DNA from: Azolla pinnata | Lineage: Eukaryota > Streptophyta > Polypodiopsida > Salviniales > Salviniaceae | Reading direction: 5' to 3' | Length of the DNA stretch: 59,413 nucleotides | NCBI GenBank assembly: GCA_037176905.1 | Contig: JBBBWG010028045.1 | Span: forward strand, 1 to 59,413 | In this document: piece after piece, positions 47,816 through 57,412 of the stretch | Layout of the letters: each line of letters opens with the position of its first letter | Position numbering within the stretch: the stretch's first letter is position 1 | Made by a program: the position numbers and the translations under genes | Notes under the pieces: generated by a model | The model's input: only the letters and a program-made list of their open reading frames with translations | The model's database searches: none | What the model was told of the DNA's origin: nothing

Positions 47816-49618
47816 AAAGTCATAGAATTTAGTTTGAGGGACCGAAGCAGTGATTTGGGATTTGAGCGTGTCATAGCTAGGACAAGAATGAAAAATATTT
47901 GAATCGATTCCAGATTTTCCGGAGTAATGCATGTAGCTGTGACTCAATAAGAGCAATCCTTTGCTAATATCAATCAACAGAAAGCTTGTTTCCTACATAA
48001 TATTCTTGTATTAATCGTTATAATATGTAGGTAGCTTTATGTTGAGCTTTTTCTTCACCCACTTGTGACAGATCTAATTTCTGGCACTGCTCACAGATGG
48101 AATGAATGGTAAGGATATCATAATTGTACTCGTGCTCTTGAAGTTAATGTTAACCCATGTCGTGGATTAAGATTCGATGTTACCGCAAGCTAATGCCTAC
48201 TACGTATGTAACAGATTTGCTCGATATGCAACAGATCCAGTCTGAAGCTAATTTTTTTGAACTGGTGATGATGCACAGATTCATTGGTTTGTCACTAGAT
48301 ATGCAGGTAATTAGCAACAAAAGATTGACCCTGATGATACAGAGTGGTTTTTATGACCGATTCCCAAGTATACTATATATATGAAATGCAATGATCTTCC
48401 AACAAACTAGATTTCCAAAGTGGAACTCTTGCTCAAGCTGTCAAAGTGTAAAGAAAGTGTCTTACTTTGAAGAAGAAGACGGAGAAGATTCACACATCGA
48501 AAAAACATTGTGCTTCCAATTCTGCACATGGGGCAGTTGTAGGTCTTGATGTCTAAAGTTAGCATATGATCATGCGGATTTGGAAGGAAAAGATGGAGAG
48601 GGGCAATCAAGTTGCTGGTGATCATTGCGGATTCGTCATTGGATCCATTGACTGCAATCATGCAACAACAAAGGGACACATTGTCCGATCTGGCTTGCAT
48701 AAAGATACCTGCAAAAAAATTGGCATCTCTTGCAGGATTTCCGTCAAGCAGCTCTCTCTTGATGATGGTGCGCCGTGGGGCCACGGGATGTAATGATAAT
48801 GCCTCTAGGAGTTGACAAAATACCCGAGCCATGGGATGGATCATGATTCACAATGATGATGATAGTGATGATGGTGATAGCATCAAGCCAAATCTTTGGA
48901 GTGTTATCTGCAGCTTTTGTTGACTTAATGTCATCAATCATGCAAAGCTCTAGCTCTCTAGTGGTCTCATGCATTGCCATTTAGTCATATGATTCATGTC
49001 CATTTGACCATATGATTTCTATGGCTCTATGTAAATTGCCATCCATGTAGAATAATAATAATAATAAATAATAATAATAGTAATGTAGTAGTTTGTACTC
49101 AAACCTCTGGACATCATATCTTCTGATGTATCATTTGTTCAGTACTTTCAGTAGATATCATAATTATCATCAAAGCATACATATCTACATACATACATAC
49201 ATATATAGGAAAGGGCCCCATCATGTGAGTCCATCCCATCCATACACATCTTAACTAGTGTAATATGCATGTATGCATGCATGCATGCATAATGCATGTG
49301 TGTGCACATCATACCTCTATGTATGTATGTGTGGGTGTGGATAGATGTACCTGCGGATTTAGTTATGTGTTGCCACTTCGGAGCTGAGGTGAGGTGAAGC
49401 TACTCTGATTCTTCTTCTTCTTCTTCTTCCAGCAGCAGCAGATGCTGCAGCATCATCTGACGTTGGTTTCCGGCCTTCCTTCTGTGATGGAGCTGCTGGG
49501 CATGAAGAAGAACAGCAGCATGAGCACGCATTGCAACTGATCGATCAATCGATCGATCACCTGCTGTAGCTGCTGCTGCTGTGATCGCCACCTGATTGAT
49601 TGGGCTAACTCTTGGGGG
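47816..49618. other. Region downstream of VPS35L with simple repeats
   Basis: No gene recognised. Contains AAT repeats (about 49049-49085), ACAT/ATAC repeats (about 49180-49205), GCAT repeats (about 49268-49292) and a GATCGATC palindrome (about 49538-49560). The first few hundred bases are probably the VPS35L 3' untranslated region. Confidence 0.5.
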
Positions 49619-49797
49619 ATATTCAATCCGATCCAATTCAATCCGATCCAATTCAACCCAATCCAATCCAAATCCAATCCAATTCAATCCGATCCAATTC
49701 AACCCAATCCAATCCAAATCCAATCCAATTCAACCCAATCCAATTCAACCCAATCCAATCCAACTCAATCTAATCCAAACCCAATCCACTCCAACCT
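49619..49797 (+). repeat. AATCCAATTC-type minisatellite
   Basis: Tandem units of AATCC, AATTC and GATCC steps, with a larger repeat of about 60 bp (AATCCGATCCAATTCAACCC at 49640 and 49686). Frames through it give Asn-Pro-Ile-Gln or Trp-Ile-Gly repeats and are artefacts. Confidence 0.88.
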
Positions 49798-50523
49798 AAT
49801 TCATTAGGGATTTGATTGATCATCATCCAAACTAGAACAGATGGACACCTTCTTTTGTACCACCAGCAATGAGTACCCTGCCCACTCGTTTTTCTTCTTT
49901 GTTTCTGGAATTCAAGTAGAAAAAACAAAAACCACAAAATTTACCGGGTATCTTATCTTACCTTATCTTATCTTCCTTGCTTGTTGGGTTCTTACCTTAC
50001 TCTCGCCCGCCTGGTTCCTGCTTCACACCTAAACCAGGAATCTGCAATATTGGCAACGCAATGCAACGCAAACAAGCCGTTACAGCCCATAGAGCATGGG
50101 TTGCACCATGCGTAGCAGTGAAGAACCATATGAAACCAAGCAAAGTCTTTCTTGGATACATGCCCCAAGTTTCAGATATAAGACCATAACCTTACTACTA
50201 CCATGAAGGAGAACCCTCGTTAATTTCAACACTGAAGCGAACAGCGCCCATATGGAAAGAACCCAAATTCTGCAAAGCAATGCAAACAAACCCAAACAGG
50301 CGAAAAGATCATGGCTGCACACGAAAGCATCGAAGAAACAAACGCAATGAGCCAAAACGCATTGCGTAGATACCGAGAACCAAACATGAAAACGAACGCA
50401 ATCGTTCCTACCATGAAGCAAAACCCGAAACTCCAAGGCCAACATTTTGCTTGCGTTTGCACGTCCTCCGCCGCTAGGCTCCAGTCGCTTGGTGGCTGAG
50501 CAGGAACGAAGTCATGGAACGAT
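49798..50523. other. Intergenic region, no gene recognised
   Basis: Includes a short TTATCTTACC repeat near 49950. Open frames are short and unrecognised on both strands. Confidence 0.4.
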
Positions 50524-50600
50524 TGCGGTTTGCGATCCTGCGTGCGTTTGCGATCCTGCGTGCGTTTGCGATCCTGCGTGCGTTTGCGATGTTTTGCCTG
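50524..50600 (+). repeat. 19-bp tandem repeat
   Basis: About four units of TTTGCGATCCTGCGTGCG. The last is degenerate (GCGATGTTTTGCCTGCG). Confidence 0.85.
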
Positions 50601-50688
50601 CGTTCGCGACGCAGCCAACAGAAACGCAGGTCCACAAAAACCCTTTAAATTGCCCGGGGATGAGGAGAGCCCGATTCAGGGTTTTGGA

Positions 50689-51146
50689 ACTTTAGGGTTT
50701 GAAAGTTGAGGGTTGAGGATTTGAAACTTTAGGGTTTGAAAGTTGAGGATTGAGGATTTGAAACTTTAGGGTTTGAAAGTTGAGGGTGGATTTGAAACTT
50801 TAGGGTTTGAAAGTTCAGGGTTGAGGGTTCGAGGTTGAGTGTCCGAAACTTTAGGGTTTGAAAGTCCAGAGTCCAGGGTTTGGGGTTGAGTGTCCGAAAC
50901 TTTAGGGTTTTGAAAGTTTAGGGTTCAGGGTTCGGGGTTGACTGTCAGAAACTTTAGGGTTTGAAAGTTCAGAGTTCAGGGTCCGGGGTTGAGCGTATGA
51001 AACTTTAGGGTTTTGAAAGTCCAGAGGTCAAGGTTCGGGGTTGAGCGTCTAAAACTTTAGGGTTTGAATCAGGGTTCAGGGTTTGACCGTCTGAAACTGT
51101 AGGGTTTGAAAGTTCAGGGTTCAGTGTTCAGGGTTTAGGGTTTAGT
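50689..51146 (+). repeat. Telomere-like minisatellite (ACTTTAGGGTTT, ten copies)
   Basis: The motif ACTTTAGGGTTT occurs at 50689, 50726, 50763, 50797, 50848, 50899, 50951, 51002, 51054 and, with one change, 51096. The first four are 34-37 bp apart and the next ones 51-52 bp apart, so two unit lengths are joined. Extra TTCAGGGTT-type motifs fill the spacers. The array ends about 35 bp before the next ORF's ATG. Confidence 0.92.
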
Positions 51147-51182
51147 GTTTTGAAGGGCTCGGAGTTTAACCGAGACGCGCTG

Positions 51183-51563
51183 ATGGAGCTCCTCCGCGAG
51201 CTTCCTGTCGACATCCAGATGGACATTGCGAAGCGGCTGACGTGGAGCTGGTCAGTCGACTTCCAGACGCGCCGGCTCCACGTGTCGGTGTTCGACATCG
51301 TGCACAACTCGGGCGGCGACGAGGAGCTCGCGCACATCCAGATGCTCGCGAGCCTGGAGCCGCCCCTCTTCGACGAGGTCTGGCTCGACGTCCACCACGA
51401 CTACGGGTCGCGGGTCTTCTACTGCGGCCGATCCCCATTCACGTGCTACCTGCGCGTTCCGCAGTGCGAGATCGATTCCGTCGCCTGCTGCCTCAAGCAG
51501 TTCCCGCATCTGCTCGTCCGCGAGGAGCAGGAGGAGAACAGGGGTCGCGACGAGTGGGAATGA
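51183..51563 (+). CDS. Hypothetical protein, 126 aa, GC-rich
   Basis: I do not recognise the family. The frame starts at ATG 51183 (MELLRELPVDIQMDIAKRLT) and ends at TGA 51563. It can be extended upstream without a stop into the telomere-like repeat, which argues for the ATG as start. Composition is protein-like and GC-rich, with an amphipathic N-terminal helix, several Trp, and Cys/Tyr residues (WLDVHHDYGSRVFYCGRSPF). The charged C-terminus is Glu/Arg-rich. LPVDIQMDIAKRL resembles the opening of F-box or similar helical domains, but this is too weak to name. No intron signals are obvious. It could also be one exon of a larger gene or a retained gene fragment. Both neighbours are unrelated. 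Confidence 0.45.
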   Translation: MELLRELPVDIQMDIAKRLTWSWSVDFQTRRLHVSVFDIVHNSGGDEELAHIQMLASLEPPLFDEVWLDVHHDYGSRVFYCGRSPFTCYLRVPQCEIDSVACCLKQFPHLLVREEQEENRGRDEWE

Positions 51564-52042
51564 ATGAATCGGTCTCGCGCTAACCGTCTCAACGGCTGGT
51601 AGTTGGAGCTCGAGCTCGAGTCCAATGCTGATTCGATAGTCGGCAATAGGCTCCCGATGGGGCATTTCCCGTCAGCCCTTCTTGACGAGCGCCCTGTTAA
51701 AAGTCGGCTTCGAGCGAACGCAAACTGCAAGTGTTCGAGGTTTAGGCCAAAACCGCGCGATCGATCGATCGATCGATCGACGGAACTCTAGTAGAGGATT
51801 CCGCGAGCGAGCTTCTCTCTTCTCCATCTCGCCTCTTCTCCACCCACACGCAGGCGCGCAGACAAGCGCCCCAAAACGCAATTTCCATTGCGGAATGCCG
51901 AATTCAGCTGGCTTTCGCATGCTTCTCTCATCGGACTCGTATGCCTTAACCCTGAACCCTAAACCCTAAACCCTAAACATTCGCATAGACAAGTAATGAC
52001 ATTTGTTCTTCATTCTACCGCTTCTTCCTCTTCTTGCTTCGA
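51564..52042. other. Short intergenic region with palindrome and telomere-like motif
   Basis: Contains (GATC)n at 51759-51780 and three CCCTAAA units at 51950-51975 (opposite orientation to the minisatellite at 50.7-51.1 kb), close to the 3' end of the PPR gene. Confidence 0.7.
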
Positions 52043-55000
52043 TCAGCGGCCGACATCGTCCCACGCGCACGCATCTACGTGAATGCTCGACATGAGAACG
52101 CGGGCGCCGAGATGGTTCTCGTGTAGGCTCGCCGCGTGCTCGAACGCATGCCGGCCGAGCTCATCGTCGCCCCACTTCCGGCAAGCTCCGAGGATGGTGA
52201 CCCAAGTGACGATATCGGGCTGGAAGGGCATGGATGCGGAGAGGGCGAGAGCGGGCGCGAGCTGACCAGCGCGCGCCAGGAGATCGACGGCGCAGTTGCA
52301 ATGCTCGAGGCTCGGGCGAATCCCACACGCGAGAGCCATCTCGCGGAGGTGCTCGATCCCGCGGGCGACGAGGCCCGCGTGATTGCACGCCGTGGCGACG
52401 CTCACGTAGGTCACGGAATCCGCGGAGATTCCGCGCTGCATCTGGCGAAGAAGCGCCAGCGTCCGACCGTGCTCGCCCTGCGAGGCGAGGCCCGATACGA
52501 GCGCATTCCACGCCGCCCGGCCGCCGCCCGCCAGTGCGAACACGCCCCACCCCTCGTCGACCTCTCCGCATCTCGAGTACATGTCCACGAGCGCGTTGCA
52601 GAGTATCGCCGCCGATCCGCGCTCAGGATTCCCCTGCTCCTCGACCATCGTCGGCGGAGATTCCGCGAATCCCGCCTTGGCGAGCGAGATGTGGAGATCC
52701 CGCGCGATGCCGACGGCTCCCAGATTCCCGCACGCCTTCACGGCGCAGACGTACGCGGCGGCATCGGCCGAGATTCCGCTTGCTTGCATCAGCTCCAGAT
52801 GTAGCAACGCTCTCTCGTCGAACCCGTGCTTCGAATAGCCCGCGATCAGCGCCGTCCACACCACCACGTTCTTCGCGCGCACCTCGTCGAACACGTGCTG
52901 CGCGTCGTCGAGCCGTCCGTGGACAGCGTACATGTCGACGAGCATGGCCTCGACGAACAGGTCCCTTCCAAACCCAGCCATGGTGGCCCTTGCGTGGAGC
53001 TCACGGCCTCGATCAATCGCCCAAGAAGAAGAAGAAGAAGAAGATGATGATGTTGATGATGATGAGGAAGAGGATGAAGACGCTCGACAAGCCTTGAGGA
53101 GGTTCGTGAATGTCGATGCATTGGGGGCGATCCCTTCTCCCGGCATCGTCATCGCGCCGAAGCAATCCATGGCCTCTTCGCAGAGGCCCGCGTCGGCATA
53201 GCCCGCGATCAGCGACGTCCACGACACGACATCGCGGCGGCCCTCCTCGAGCATGTCCAAGACACTGCGCGCCTCGTCGAGCAACCCGCACTTCGCGTAC
53301 GTGTCGACGAAGCTGTTGCCGAACAAGAGGCCGAGCTCGAACCCTTCCTTCACCGCTTGCATGTGGATCTCTTGACCTCTTCTCAGTGCCCCACCACAGG
53401 CCTTCAAGCCGCATAGAAGCGTCGTCGCGTTCGGCGACATGCCCAACGATTCCATCTCCTCCATGCATTCCTTCGCGCCTTCCACGTCTCCCCGCTCTGC
53501 ATGCGCCGCGATCAGCGTATTCCACGACACTACGCTTCGATCCGGCATCTCGTCGAACACCTCGCGCGCCTCCGCCGCTAGGCCCCGACTTCCATACATG
53601 TCGACCAGCGCATTGCCCACGAAAAGATCCCATTCCATGCCTTCTTTCACGATCTCCGCATGCATCTCTAGCCCTTTCTCCAGATTCCCCGCGATGTCGC
53701 ATGCCTTCAAGCTGCACAGGAAAGTGGTAGAATTGGGGAGCACGCACTCCATCGCCATCATGTCCAAGCACAGCAACGACTCTCGCCAGAGGCCGCTCTC
53801 GGCGTACCCCGCAAGCAGCGATGTCCATGTGACGACATCCCGACTCGGCAGCCTGTCGAACACCGATTGCGCCTCGACGAGGGAGCCCAATTTGGCATAC
53901 ATGTCCACTAGAATGTTCCCGAGCCCGGGATCGTCCCTCTCGAACCCCATCTTTACGGTATCCGAGTGAAGCTTCCGCCCCACAACATCGCATCCTGTGC
54001 TGATACAAGCCTGCAAGACGCAAATATACGTGGCGCTGTTCGGAGAGACGCCATCTTGTCGCATGCGTTCCCAGCAGTCCAGCGCATCTTCGGCGAGGCC
54101 GCAGCTTGTATAACCAGCGAGGAGTGCGGTCCACGAGACCACGTTCCGTTCCGGCATCTTGTCCAGCACTTCGCGTGCCTCGTCCGCCAGACGGAACTTC
54201 AGATACAAATGCACGAGATTATTCGCAAGAAAGAACACTCTCTCGTGCCCTTCTTTCACGACCTCGGCGTGCATCTCCTGAACTTTCTCCATGCTCTCTC
54301 GACCGTCGAGAGCTTTCAGTATGCAAAGGAATGTGACCGCATCCGGCGATACACCTTCCGCTCTCATGGTCACTAAACACCTTTCAAGATCTTTCATGAG
54401 CTTTCCTTCCGCATACCCTGCAATCAGCGCATTCCAGGAGACGACGTCTCGGCAGGTCAAAGTTTCAAACACCCTCCTCGAATCTTCCATCGAGCTGTTC
54501 TTACTATACATATCCACCACCGTGTTCCCTATTATCGAATCGCTCTCCAGGCTTTCTTCTGCGATCTTCGCGTGCATCAATCGGCCTTGCTCCACATATC
54601 CGAGCCTCGTACATGCTTTTAGAGTGGATGTGATTGCGTACTTGTTAGAATGCATGGGCTCGACCTGCATTTGCTTGAAGAGATCAAAGGCATTTTCTGG
54701 CTGGCCACGTTTGACATATCCTTGGATAAGGCAAGTCCAAGATCTTTCTGTCCTGTAGTTCTGTTTGTTGAAAATTTGATGGGCATCGGCCAGGTATCCT
54801 GATCGCACGAACGTGAGAATGAGAAGGTTTCCAAGCACATTGTGATTTTCCAGGCCAGCGTTGACGATGCAAAGCTGGACGTGTTTCACATACTCATAGC
54901 TTTCACTTTCCTCGCATCTCTTACACATGGAGATGTAACTCTCTACCGAACCATTTTCCGGCAGTTGTGCGTTCGCAACATCAGCAACATTGTCCGTGTC

Positions 55001-55267
55001 GGAAAAAACGGCTTGTGCAAAAGAGCTAAATGGGAGCATCTTGATATCATGGTCGTGGCAATTCTCATTGCTTGAGAGGAAACGGTTACACATTGAAGGT
55101 CTGGCGATTCGGACTTGACTGGCATGTTGTAAAACCTTGTATCTGGCATTAGCAAGGATTGTGCTATGCTGGACAGCAAGGCAGGTCAATCTCATTCTTC
55201 CATCAGCACGAGAAAGCCTAACACCTTCGTCTGATCCATCTTTCTGAGAAACATCGACATGGAACAA
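52043..55267 (-). CDS. PLS-class pentatricopeptide-repeat protein, intronless
   Basis: A single exon of 1074 aa. The first Met is at 55267. Met25 (55195) is a better start for targeting: from there the N-terminus is basic and acid-free for about 45 residues, typical of a mitochondrial presequence. About 25 PPR motifs of the P-L-S pattern follow from near residue 125, with typical VVSWTALIAGYA, LFVGNALVDMYG and LLCGLKACGG segments. They bind RNA one base per repeat in organelles. Near residue 735 a run of about 20 Ser, encoded by a GAA/GAT repeat on the opposite strand, interrupts the array. The C-terminus has an E1-like stretch (TILGACRKWGDDELG) that stops at AWDDVGR, so the E2, E+ and DYW deaminase domains are absent. 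If it edits RNA it would need a DYW partner. Target unknown. Confidence 0.92.
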   Translation of the reverse strand: MFHVDVSQKDGSDEGVRLSRADGRMRLTCLAVQHSTILANARYKVLQHASQVRIARPSMCNRFLSSNENCHDHDIKMLPFSSFAQAVFSDTDNVADVANAQLPENGSVESYISMCKRCEESESYEYVKHVQLCIVNAGLENHNVLGNLLILTFVRSGYLADAHQIFNKQNYRTERSWTCLIQGYVKRGQPENAFDLFKQMQVEPMHSNKYAITSTLKACTRLGYVEQGRLMHAKIAEESLESDSIIGNTVVDMYSKNSSMEDSRRVFETLTCRDVVSWNALIAGYAEGKLMKDLERCLVTMRAEGVSPDAVTFLCILKALDGRESMEKVQEMHAEVVKEGHERVFFLANNLVHLYLKFRLADEAREVLDKMPERNVVSWTALLAGYTSCGLAEDALDCWERMRQDGVSPNSATYICVLQACISTGCDVVGRKLHSDTVKMGFERDDPGLGNILVDMYAKLGSLVEAQSVFDRLPSRDVVTWTSLLAGYAESGLWRESLLCLDMMAMECVLPNSTTFLCSLKACDIAGNLEKGLEMHAEIVKEGMEWDLFVGNALVDMYGSRGLAAEAREVFDEMPDRSVVSWNTLIAAHAERGDVEGAKECMEEMESLGMSPNATTLLCGLKACGGALRRGQEIHMQAVKEGFELGLLFGNSFVDTYAKCGLLDEARSVLDMLEEGRRDVVSWTSLIAGYADAGLCEEAMDCFGAMTMPGEGIAPNASTFTNLLKACRASSSSSSSSSTSSSSSSSSSWAIDRGRELHARATMAGFGRDLFVEAMLVDMYAVHGRLDDAQHVFDEVRAKNVVVWTALIAGYSKHGFDERALLHLELMQASGISADAAAYVCAVKACGNLGAVGIARDLHISLAKAGFAESPPTMVEEQGNPERGSAAILCNALVDMYSRCGEVDEGWGVFALAGGGRAAWNALVSGLASQGEHGRTLALLRQMQRGISADSVTYVSVATACNHAGLVARGIEHLREMALACGIRPSLEHCNCAVDLLARAGQLAPALALSASMPFQPDIVTWVTILGACRKWGDDELGRHAFEHAASLHENHLGARVLMSSIHVDACAWDDVGR
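53024..53070 (-). repeat. GAAGAAGATGATG repeat inside the PPR coding region
   Basis: On the plus strand it reads AAGAAGAAGAAGAAGAAGATG and then GATGATGATGAGGAAGAGGA. In the coding sense it gives the poly-Ser interruption between two PPR motifs. It keeps the frame. Confidence 0.88.
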
Positions 55268-55548
55268 GGCCCAAATCCCGCATACATCATTCTTCCCATG
55301 ATACTGAAGAGCTTAACCCCACAAGCATATAATAACCTCAGAGCTTCTGAGAAGATAATATGGAGCAGCATGAGTGGAATCCTTTTTGTGCCATTACCAT
55401 GAAGGCGTACTATGGATCGGCATATCCATGATCACTGACTGTGATTCAAAACTACAGCCCGAGTCCATGACTGCTGCAAGCATTCACTCACTCGGCGGTA
55501 AATTTACGAAATAATTCGCATGGCGCACACAACACATGGCCCACTGCT
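55268..55548. other. Upstream region of the PPR gene
   Basis: Presumed promoter and leader of the minus-strand PPR gene. I see no distinct element. Confidence 0.4.
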
Positions 55549-55900
55549 TTCCCCCGGGTCTCTTATCCATCATGAGAACCGAAATGCAGCAGGATTGCAT
55601 CCAGAACCAAGGGAAATGACCACTTTCAGCATTGGTTTCCCCCGTGGTTTCTTATCCATCATGAGAACCGAAATGCAGCAGGATTGCATCCAGAACCAAG
55701 GGAAATGATCACTTTCAGCATTGGTTTCCCCCGTGGTCTCTTATCCATCATGAGAACCGAAATGCAGCAGGATTGCATCCAGAACCAAGGGAAATGACCA
55801 CTTTCAGCATTGGTTTCCCCCGTGGTCTCTTATCCATCATGAGAACCGAAATGCGGCAGGATTGCATCCAGAACCAAGGGAAATGATCACTTTCAGCATT
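55549..55900 (+). repeat. 88-bp tandem repeat, four copies
   Basis: Units start at 55549, 55636, 55724 and 55813 with TTTCCCCCG, followed by TCTTATCCATCATGAGAACC and GCAGGATTGCATCCAGAACC. Copies differ at only a few positions, so they are recent or homogenised. Confidence 0.93.
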
Positions 55901-56060
55901 CGGAGGGGGAGCATTTCGGGCTTTTTAACCACAAAATGCCGGACTGATGGCCAGATGCAACTAAACAAAAAAGCTTAGCGATGGTGCGATTCGAGATAAA
56001 GAAAGCTTACCGATGGTCTGACTCGAGAAAAGAAAGCATACCGGTGCGCGATGATTCACC

Positions 56061-56128
56061 CATTCGTTCTTTCCTTCTTTCCTTCTTTCCTTCCTTCCTT
56101 TCTTCCTTCCTTCCGTCCTTCCTTCCCA
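56061..56128 (+). repeat. (TTCC)n tract
   Basis: TTCTTTCC/TTCC repeats over about 65 bp. A short duplication follows (AGAAAAGCTTTCAGGAATTGCTTC at about 56171 and 56197). Confidence 0.8.
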
Positions 56129-56319
56129 TGATTTCGCAAGCCGGAAAGCACAGCGCAGAAATGCTTCCCAGAAAAGCTTTCAGGAATTGCTTCGCAGAAA
56201 AGCTTTCAGGAATTGCTTCCAAGTGTTTACAATCTTTGTTCGGACTCTTGAGAGTTGTTTGCTGCCTTTGGGCATAAGCTCTTCTCCTTCAAGTCATGTT
56301 GTTGCCCATGTGCATAGAC

Positions 56320-56350
<31 letters not shown>

Positions 56351-56357
56351 TGTATTG
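56320..56357 (+). repeat. (ATGT)n microsatellite
   Basis: About nine GTAT/ATGT units. Confidence 0.85.
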
Positions 56358-57412
56358 TGAGATCAAGTTGGAAGCATCGAGCAGACAACAATCGTTGGGG
56401 ACGGTGATTAGTCGTCGATTAGTCGCTGATTCCGTGGGGTAAAAGTAGCTACTGATCAGCACCGAGTCGAACCGAATCTCTTGATCAGTCGTTGTGCGGC
56501 GAACTCTCGAGGCCAACAGCCACCATCTGCAACGGCTTTCTCAATTTCGTGACACAGAACAGCTGTCTGCATATCTCGCCTACCTATACCTACCCTTTGG
56601 CTCAGAAGAGCAGGGCTCCGGGTTGGTACCAGAATGCGTGTCATTTCTGCACGGCATCCATCGTCGTCTTCTTCTCCTTTTTTACTTTTCTTCCATGCAT
56701 GTACCAACAACATACACTTGCCGAGCAAGAACCTAACCCTACCAGAGACAAGTATGCCTACCAATCTGGCCAACGTCAAGTGTATCAAAACCGGGCTTTG
56801 TTCTTGGCCACCATTGAACCTGGTTGAGCATTCATCGATCCTCACCGTTCATCGCATATACGTTGTGTTTGATCGCACAAGCAAAAGTTTTCTGAGACCT
56901 CGAGATGAACAACGCGACAAAGTTTCTTAGAGCTGCGGCTCTCTCATCTTGTAAGAGCTTCCTCGGGATGGATTTAAACAGATTGCTATCAAAACAATGT
57001 GACGAACTTCAATGTGCTTGCGCGGTCGCACGCGCATACGCACAACTTTGTAGCTCGGTGAATTCCAAGCTTTTAGGAAAAGAGGAAGGTGCAAAATAGA
57101 TAGTATGGTTTGCTTGCAAAGGGAAATGTGGGTTTGTGATTATTACACACTTACAAAGGAGGAGGAGGATTCAATGGTTTTGGCGACACTTGTGCACGGA
57201 ATCGAGGATTCGATCACGATACAACAACACTCGGATGCTTTAGAGACATAGGTAGGTGGCACGGAGGAGGACATTGAATCCAAATCCTTCCGTCGAATGC
57301 AAATTGGGTTGGAATCGGGTGGGGCGGAATGGGGGGCCAAAACCACACGCGAAGAAGCGCTGCATCGATCAATGGATGGATCGATCCATCCACCGATTCA
57401 TTGATCGATCCA
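56358..57412. other. Intergenic region, no gene recognised
   Basis: Open frames up to 129 codons on the minus strand (56456-56845) and 64 codons on the plus strand (56905-57099) show no recognisable domain. The right end (57362-57450) is dense in ATCGATC/GGATGGATC palindromes that run into the BAHD stop codon and 3' untranslated region. Confidence 0.45.

Noticed and set aside
50689..51146. CRISPR-like array (regular spacers between a 12-bp repeat)
   Set aside because: Eukaryotic context, spacers similar to each other, and telomere-like motif. It is a minisatellite.
53013..54134. 373-codon minus-strand frame inside the PPR gene, and long plus-strand frames at 52136-53097
   Set aside because: Arg/Gly-rich shadows of the GC-rich PPR coding sequence in other frames.
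56456..56845. 129-codon minus-strand frame
   Set aside because: No recognised domain, no splice context and overlapping alternative frames. Not supported as a gene.
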